Below, piece by piece: positions 59,370 through 64,000 of a stretch of DNA of 64,000 bases. A model generated the notes under the pieces. The model saw only the letters and a program-made list of their open reading frames with translations, was not told the origin of the DNA and made no database searches. The DNA is from Saprospiraceae bacterium (lineage in GTDB: Bacteria > Bacteroidota > Bacteroidia > Chitinophagales > Saprospiraceae): assembly GCA_016714785.1 (NCBI GenBank), contig JADKCC010000010.1, positions 1 through 64,000 on the forward strand, in the 5' to 3' direction. How positions within the stretch are numbered: the stretch's first letter is position 1; every line of letters begins with the position of its first letter. The position numbers and the translations under genes were made by a program.

Positions 59370-61268
59370 ATGATCATAAAAAAAATGATTTTCTTATTTT
59401 GTATTACTCTTTTTGTTGCATACAAAATCAATGCTTTCAATACATGTACAGCCGGCGACAAGGCTTTTGAATTATTGCAATACAGCAAAGCCATTTTGGA
59501 ATATGAAAAGTGTCTGAAAAGTAATCCTGAAGATGTTTTTGTTTTAGAAAGATTGGGAGATAGTTATTTGATCCTAGACCACAGTACGAAAGCAGAAGGA
59601 ATCTATTTAAGACTATCCAAAAAATTGAAAAAATACAGTCCAGTCCTACTGAAATATACCAATACTTTGTATCTCAACAATAAACTTGATGTATATCAAA
59701 ATGTAGTGGATTCTCTATCCAAAAAATATCCGAAACAAAAAGACATTCAAAAATTGAAAAACTTCAAAATTCATAATGAAACAATCAAATACGAAGTGAA
59801 GCCTGTCAGCTTTAACGCTTCAGAAGCAGATTTTTCTCCCGTATATTTTGGCAATAAAATCATCTTTAGTTCTAGCCGAATGTTGAAGAAAAAAAATGAT
59901 CTGTTTACTGGGCAAAACTACGCTCAATTATACATGGTGGATACTTCTGATAATGTGGTCACACCATTTTTGCCAGAAATAAGTTTGAAATACAATGTAG
60001 GTACTTGTATATTTTACGACCAAGGTGAAAAAATGATGTTTTCGGCCAATGATAAATCAAAATTGATCAAAAGTACGTATCTTTTACAACTTTATACGAT
60101 AGAAATAATCGATGGTAAGTGGTCAAAACCTAAGTTATTTGAACATAATCAGCGCAATAGTAATAATGCTCATCCTGCCATAAATCCTGCAGGCAATCTA
60201 TTAGTTTTTGCATCAGATGGCTATGGCAATAGCGGTATGGACTTGTATCTTTCTACAAAAGATGCGGCTGGCAAATGGAAACAACCCACCAAACTAAAAA
60301 ACACTATAAACTCTACGGGCAATGAAGTCTTTCCTGTTTTCATTAACGATACTACATTAGTTTTTAGTTCTGATGGTCTCCAAACTTCAGGAAAAGGATT
60401 AGATATTTACAAAACGACTTATAAAAAAGGAAAATGGTCAGAGCCAATTTTGTTGGATGCGCCTTTTAATTCAGTGGCAGACGATTATGGTCTGTGTAGC
60501 AATGATAATCTAAAATCTGGTTATTTCACGTCCAATAGGCACCATCCTGAAGGAAATGAAGACATTTATTCTTTTGCACAACGTGCCTCGGATAGTATCA
60601 TTTTAACAGTTGAAACGACGCCTGTTGAGATCGTTAATGTGCCGCTATTAGGTAGCCTAAAAACGGATAAAGGTGAGCCCATCCCAAATGCAAGCATCAT
60701 CATTTATAGTACAGATGGTGACATTATCACGGAAACGACATCAAAAACGGATGGAAGTTTTGAAGTAGCCGTACCTTCTGCACAGTGGATACAATACAAG
60801 GTGGAAAAGAATGGATATTTTCCAGAAAGTGGTAGCTTGGAACCCAATGAGATCATGACCAATGGAGCAATCGGATTAGATCTAAAGCTGAGACCATTGA
60901 TAAAAGATGCGATATTTACATTGGACAATATTTACTACGATTATGATAAATGGGATATTTTACCTGAGTCTGAGATAGAATTGAACAATCTATTCAATAT
61001 CATGATTCAGCATCCTGGTATGAAAATCGAGCTCTCCTCACATACAGATGCACGTGGAAAAGATGCCTACAATATGACCTTATCGGACAACAGAGCCAAC
61101 GCTGCAGTCTCTTACTTAATCCAATTGGGTATCGACAAATCTCGCATCACTGCCAAAGGATATGGAGAGACCAAACTGACCAATCACTGTAAAAACGGTA
61201 TCTCCTGTACGGACGACGAACATAGGAAAAACAGGAGAACAGAAGTAAAGATAATATCTGTGGATTGA
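59370..61268 (+). CDS. PorE-like protein: TPR, beta-propeller, carboxypeptidase-regulatory-like and OmpA domains
   Basis: P. gingivalis PorE links the T9SS to peptidoglycan. This 632-residue protein has the same order: signal peptide (MIFLFCITLFVAYKINA), TPR-like helices (residues about 25-130), WD40/PD40 propeller blades (SEADFSPVYFG; AHPAINPAGNLLVFASDG; EVFPVFINDTTLVFSSDG; about 150-420), a CNA-B/carboxypeptidase regulatory fold (LKTDKGEPIPNASIII; about 425-500) and a C-terminal OmpA domain with IELSSHTDARG...NMTLSDNRANAAVSYL (about 550-632). No canonical lipobox is seen after the signal peptide, unlike PorE. It follows porP by 19 bases. Many paralogues of this architecture pair with PorP/SprF proteins. 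Confidence 0.88.
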   Translation: MIIKKMIFLFCITLFVAYKINAFNTCTAGDKAFELLQYSKAILEYEKCLKSNPEDVFVLERLGDSYLILDHSTKAEGIYLRLSKKLKKYSPVLLKYTNTLYLNNKLDVYQNVVDSLSKKYPKQKDIQKLKNFKIHNETIKYEVKPVSFNASEADFSPVYFGNKIIFSSSRMLKKKNDLFTGQNYAQLYMVDTSDNVVTPFLPEISLKYNVGTCIFYDQGEKMMFSANDKSKLIKSTYLLQLYTIEIIDGKWSKPKLFEHNQRNSNNAHPAINPAGNLLVFASDGYGNSGMDLYLSTKDAAGKWKQPTKLKNTINSTGNEVFPVFINDTTLVFSSDGLQTSGKGLDIYKTTYKKGKWSEPILLDAPFNSVADDYGLCSNDNLKSGYFTSNRHHPEGNEDIYSFAQRASDSIILTVETTPVEIVNVPLLGSLKTDKGEPIPNASIIIYSTDGDIITETTSKTDGSFEVAVPSAQWIQYKVEKNGYFPESGSLEPNEIMTNGAIGLDLKLRPLIKDAIFTLDNIYYDYDKWDILPESEIELNNLFNIMIQHPGMKIELSSHTDARGKDAYNMTLSDNRANAAVSYLIQLGIDKSRITAKGYGETKLTNHCKNGISCTDDEHRKNRRTEVKIISVD

Positions 61269-61288
61269 ATTGATGAACCTAGGATTGA

Positions 61289-61879
61289 CTATTTTTTTAA
61301 GGATAAAGCGTACCCTAAACCCAATTGAATATAAGAAAATTCAGTAACATTTGGGAATTTATTGCTAATTTTTATGGATTTATTAATATTGCCATTTAAT
61401 GTAAATTGTTTAAAAATATTGTATTTCAGATTAATACTTATGATATCTATATCAAAATAGTAACTACTAGAGAGATTAGCTTTTAGATAATAGTCAATAA
61501 AATAATATTTTGAAATAAAACTCTTTTGGTACCCAAACCCTAGATATATTTTGGGATATATAGCGTAAAGATAGTGAATGCCTACATTGTGACGATCAAA
61601 AGTAATACCTGATGGTGGGTAATATACTTGACCTTTGACTTCTCCTTCAATAGTAAAAGATGACCAATCGAAATTAATGCTAATTTCAGATTTATTTTTA
61701 ACGTGGAATTGTGAACCTAAACATACTATTGGTTTATATATGGTACTTTCTTTAAGCGTCAAAAATGGTTTTTCAGTATTTTTCATTTTAAAAGCTGACC
61801 CATACGCTTGCACACCAAGTGATACTTGGCTAGCCAAACAATAAGGTAGAAATAATATTAGAAAATATAAATGCTTCAT
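61289..61879 (-). CDS. Predicted outer-membrane beta-barrel protein, unidentified
   Basis: 196 residues from ATG 61879 with a signal peptide (LYFLILFLPYCLASQ) and alternating hydrophobic/aromatic strands (IYLGFGYQKSFISKYYF, FSYIQLGLGYALS) that fit an eight-stranded barrel of the OmpW/OprF-like size class. No specific family is recognised. A TTG at 61894 overlapping the upstream stop by four bases is an alternative start. It is probably in one transcript with the methyltransferase gene. Confidence 0.65.
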   Translation of the reverse strand: MKHLYFLILFLPYCLASQVSLGVQAYGSAFKMKNTEKPFLTLKESTIYKPIVCLGSQFHVKNKSEISINFDWSSFTIEGEVKGQVYYPPSGITFDRHNVGIHYLYAIYPKIYLGFGYQKSFISKYYFIDYYLKANLSSSYYFDIDIISINLKYNIFKQFTLNGNINKSIKISNKFPNVTEFSYIQLGLGYALSLKK

Positions 61880-61890
61880 TCGGTGGTATT

Positions 61891-62694
61891 TCAAGCACCT
61901 TTTGTAGCCACTACCGAATAGACCATTGGTATCTTATTGTCTAAATGTGTTATTCTGAATTTATTCGGAGCGAATTCTACCGTTTTGTTAAAACAATTAT
62001 AGGGAGAGTAATCATATTCATCCAAAGCTTTTATCTGCATTCCATTCTTTATCAAACTATTGATGACTTCACCAAGTCCGTGATTCCAAGCTATATATTG
62101 TAGTTGTAGAGCAGCGTTTTTATCGGCATACGTGCCATTTTCTGTTTCTACTATTGGGCCAGTATTATGATAGTGGTACGCTATTCGCTCAAAATTATCA
62201 TCAAACATCCATACTACAGGGTGAAACTCTACAAATATAAACTGACCTTTGGGCTTCAGGTACTTTGCTATTATTTCGGCCCATTTGTTCAAATCAGGGA
62301 GCCATCCTATAGTTCCATAACTAGTAAATACAATATCATATTGTTCATCTAAATGATTGGGAAGATCATATAAGTCAGCACAAATAAACTCCGTGTTGCA
62401 TCCTGTTTCTTTTGCCAATCGGATGGCGTTTTCTATGGCTTTATCCGATAAGTCTATGCCTGTGACATTGGCGCCAAGTCTGCTCAATGAGATAGTATCC
62501 TGGCCAAAATGACATTGTAGGTGTAAAATCGATTTGCCATTCACATCACCTAACAATGCAAGTTCTATTTCTTTTAAAGATGTATTACCTTCGATAAATC
62601 CTTTTACATCATAGAAATCGGACTGTAAATGGGTTTCCACTCTACTATTCCACGATTGCTTGTTTATCTCTATATATGATAATTCAGGCTTCAT
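61891..62694 (-). CDS. Class I SAM-dependent methyltransferase
   Basis: 267 residues from ATG 62694; a longer frame begins at 62721 but would run into the preceding gene, so it is not used. The methyltransferase-11/25 fold shows LHLQCHFGQDTISLSRLGA (motif I, about residue 60), GIDLSDKAIENA, ICADLYDLP and the post-I region IVFTSYGTIGWLPDL. It has no substrate-defining motif I can name. Proteins with this 'LQCHFGQDTxS' motif are common free-standing small-molecule methyltransferases in Bacteroidota. Confidence 0.85.
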   Translation of the reverse strand: MKPELSYIEINKQSWNSRVETHLQSDFYDVKGFIEGNTSLKEIELALLGDVNGKSILHLQCHFGQDTISLSRLGANVTGIDLSDKAIENAIRLAKETGCNTEFICADLYDLPNHLDEQYDIVFTSYGTIGWLPDLNKWAEIIAKYLKPKGQFIFVEFHPVVWMFDDNFERIAYHYHNTGPIVETENGTYADKNAALQLQYIAWNHGLGEVINSLIKNGMQIKALDEYDYSPYNCFNKTVEFAPNKFRITHLDNKIPMVYSVVATKGA

Positions 62695-62707
62695 TTTTAT
62701 TTTGATA

Positions 62708-64000
62708 TTACTTTTCCACAATAATTAACGGAAGTATCTTGATTACCTTGTTATTATGGGCCATGGCTATATAATATTGTCCAGGACTTAGCATAGCTGC
62801 GCTAAAAGACAAAACATTTTCTCCGCCTTTAATTTTGTCATGGTACAAGTTCTTTATAAGTCGTCCATCTTGATGGTACAGGTTGATGTTATAAATATCT
62901 GTCTTGGCATTTACAAAGGAGATAAATACATCTTGTTGGTTATTTACGGGATTGGGATAAAGTTTGAAATCGTTCAGCACATTTTCATTTATTGTGGCCG
63001 ACGTACCTACTGTTATATATGTTTCTAATAGTAGAGAATCAAGACCAAAATCATTTTTAACCACTAAATTTACTGGATAGCTACCTTCATTAGCATAAGA
63101 AATGATTGGGTTTTTGAGTGTGGACGTTTCGGGCAATCCTCCTTCAAACTTCCAAGTAATAGAAGCCGCATTGGTCGATAGATCGCTAAATATTACCGTG
63201 TCATTGACAAAAATATTTGATTTATTGACACTAAAATTTGCTTTTGGAGGTATTCTCTCTAATACTTTTATTGCTTTATTTCGAGTCAACGAGCTTGTTC
63301 CAGCGGTATTAGCCACTGTTAATGATACTAAATAATCACCTTTTTTCTTGTAATTGATAGAAGGATTTTTTTCCGTACTACTAGATGGTGTACCACCAAT
63401 AAATGTCCACTTGTGAGTGAAACTATTGTCCGAACTTAAATCTGTAAATTCTACAAAGTCTCCTGTGTATATTATGTCTTTGTCAGCAACCCAATTGGCT
63501 TCAGGTTTTGATAATGGATCTAGAATGTGAATAAATTGTTTTTTGGTCATCGTATCAGATCTGGTGCCAAAATCCGAGATCAGTGTGACATCATAAGCAC
63601 CGTTGGCAGAATAGGTCACGGTAGGCGATTCATCGGTTGAGATTTCAGGTATGCCGCCAGCAAATATCCAATGTCTTGCTAATGGAGTAGTATTACTGAT
63701 GTCTCTAAAAGTAATGCTTGAATCTCTTTGAGTGGTTGTAATGGATGCTGTAAACTCCATAGCTGGTTTGGTCATATCTTCATCGTGTATAAATTGGCCT
63801 ATCCAAGTACCATGCGCCCTGTTCTCACCAAAACATCCTACTGCCCAGCTTTCTATTCTATTTACACCAAATCTCCTACAAGCACCAGTATAGTCTCCCC
63901 ATCTTATGGATTCATCTGAACTTGTTCCAATCGCCGACGCACCTTCTTTGAAAATTACTTCGTCACTCCAATCAAAAGTATTTCCGACGCCACTAACTAC
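62708..64000 (-). CDS. Secreted PKD-domain protein with T9SS type A sorting domain, 5' end beyond the window
   Basis: The minus-strand frame stays open to base 64000, so the N-terminus is missing. The visible part ends in at least three PKD domains (repeats of FSDLS/DLSSDN and the W.F.GG.P..S..KNP.I.Y pattern: HWIFAGGIPEIST, KWTFIGGTPSSST, ITWKFEGGLPETST). A linker and a type A C-terminal signal follow: FKLYPNPVNNQQDVFISF and VLSFSAAMLSPGQYYIAMA. The upstream part (WGDYTGACRRFGVNRIESW and similar) looks like a peptidase or lectin-type region I cannot name. It is a T9SS cargo protein. Confidence 0.85.
   Translation of the reverse strand, partial: VVSGVGNTFDWSDEVIFKEGASAIGTSSDESIRWGDYTGACRRFGVNRIESWAVGCFGENRAHGTWIGQFIHDEDMTKPAMEFTASITTTQRDSSITFRDISNTTPLARHWIFAGGIPEISTDESPTVTYSANGAYDVTLISDFGTRSDTMTKKQFIHILDPLSKPEANWVADKDIIYTGDFVEFTDLSSDNSFTHKWTFIGGTPSSSTEKNPSINYKKKGDYLVSLTVANTAGTSSLTRNKAIKVLERIPPKANFSVNKSNIFVNDTVIFSDLSTNAASITWKFEGGLPETSTLKNPIISYANEGSYPVNLVVKNDFGLDSLLLETYITVGTSATINENVLNDFKLYPNPVNNQQDVFISFVNAKTDIYNINLYHQDGRLIKNLYHDKIKGGENVLSFSAAMLSPGQYYIAMAHNNKVIKILPLIIVEK

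Overview
The window looks like a low-GC, gene-dense chromosome segment from a member of the Bacteroidota, probably close to Saprospiraceae (an inference). The evidence is a set of type IX secretion genes (a PorU-like C25 peptidase, a PorP/SprF protein, a PorE-like TPR/propeller/OmpA protein, and very large proteins ending in T9SS sorting domains), DUF4271 beside hemD, no obvious Shine-Dalgarno sequences, and promoter-like TAnnTTTG boxes. No rRNA, tRNA, CRISPR array or phage was recognised.

Layout. 1-9062 is the first part of a surface-polysaccharide locus: a YdcF-like remnant, a broken O-antigen ligase-like protein, a LegC-type aminotransferase, a LegB/PglF-type 4,6-dehydratase, an initiating sugar-phosphate transferase and a mannose-6-phosphate isomerase-type cupin. 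It is interrupted by a PIN toxin-antitoxin pair, a four-helix-bundle (S23) gene and a RAYT transposase. 9063-13341 is an accessory zone: a zeta-toxin cassette, decayed duplications, a DUF4143 ATPase and a second RAYT. 13356-16738 carries selU-selD (2-selenouridine in tRNA) and manC. 16819-20048 holds hipBA (hipA interrupted) and a second DUF4143 ATPase preceded by seven 23-bp repeats. 20097-37368 is the main polysaccharide locus: glycosyltransferases, wecB, a PIG-L deacetylase, a NodU-type carbamoyltransferase, WbqC, a polysaccharide deacetylase-like protein, an FkbM methyltransferase, and a Wzm/Wzt exporter whose Wzt is fused to a methyltransferase. 37438-39600 is a large palindromic array around a RAYT gene. 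39623-64000 is more core-like: porU, a histidine kinase and response regulator, DUF4271-hemD, a NUDIX hydrolase, metG, fur, the T9SS adhesin-PorP-PorE module, a methyltransferase and a PKD-domain T9SS cargo protein cut by the window edge.

The most distinctive feature is that four RAYT (REP-associated tyrosine transposase) genes each sit inside a private family of composite two-hairpin repeats, with solo copies and one internally deleted derivative nearby. A second theme is that accessory cassettes (PIN TA, zeta toxin, ATPase) are bordered by partial copies of the adjacent polysaccharide gene.

Caution: about fifteen genes are broken by frameshifts or single stops, including ones expected to be needed (porU, the histidine kinase, the response regulator). 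Several breaks lie in homopolymers, and three homopolymers of 11-17 bases cluster in the zeta gene. Uncorrected sequencing or assembly indels are the simplest explanation for many of them, so 'pseudogene' below means only that the frame is broken in this sequence.
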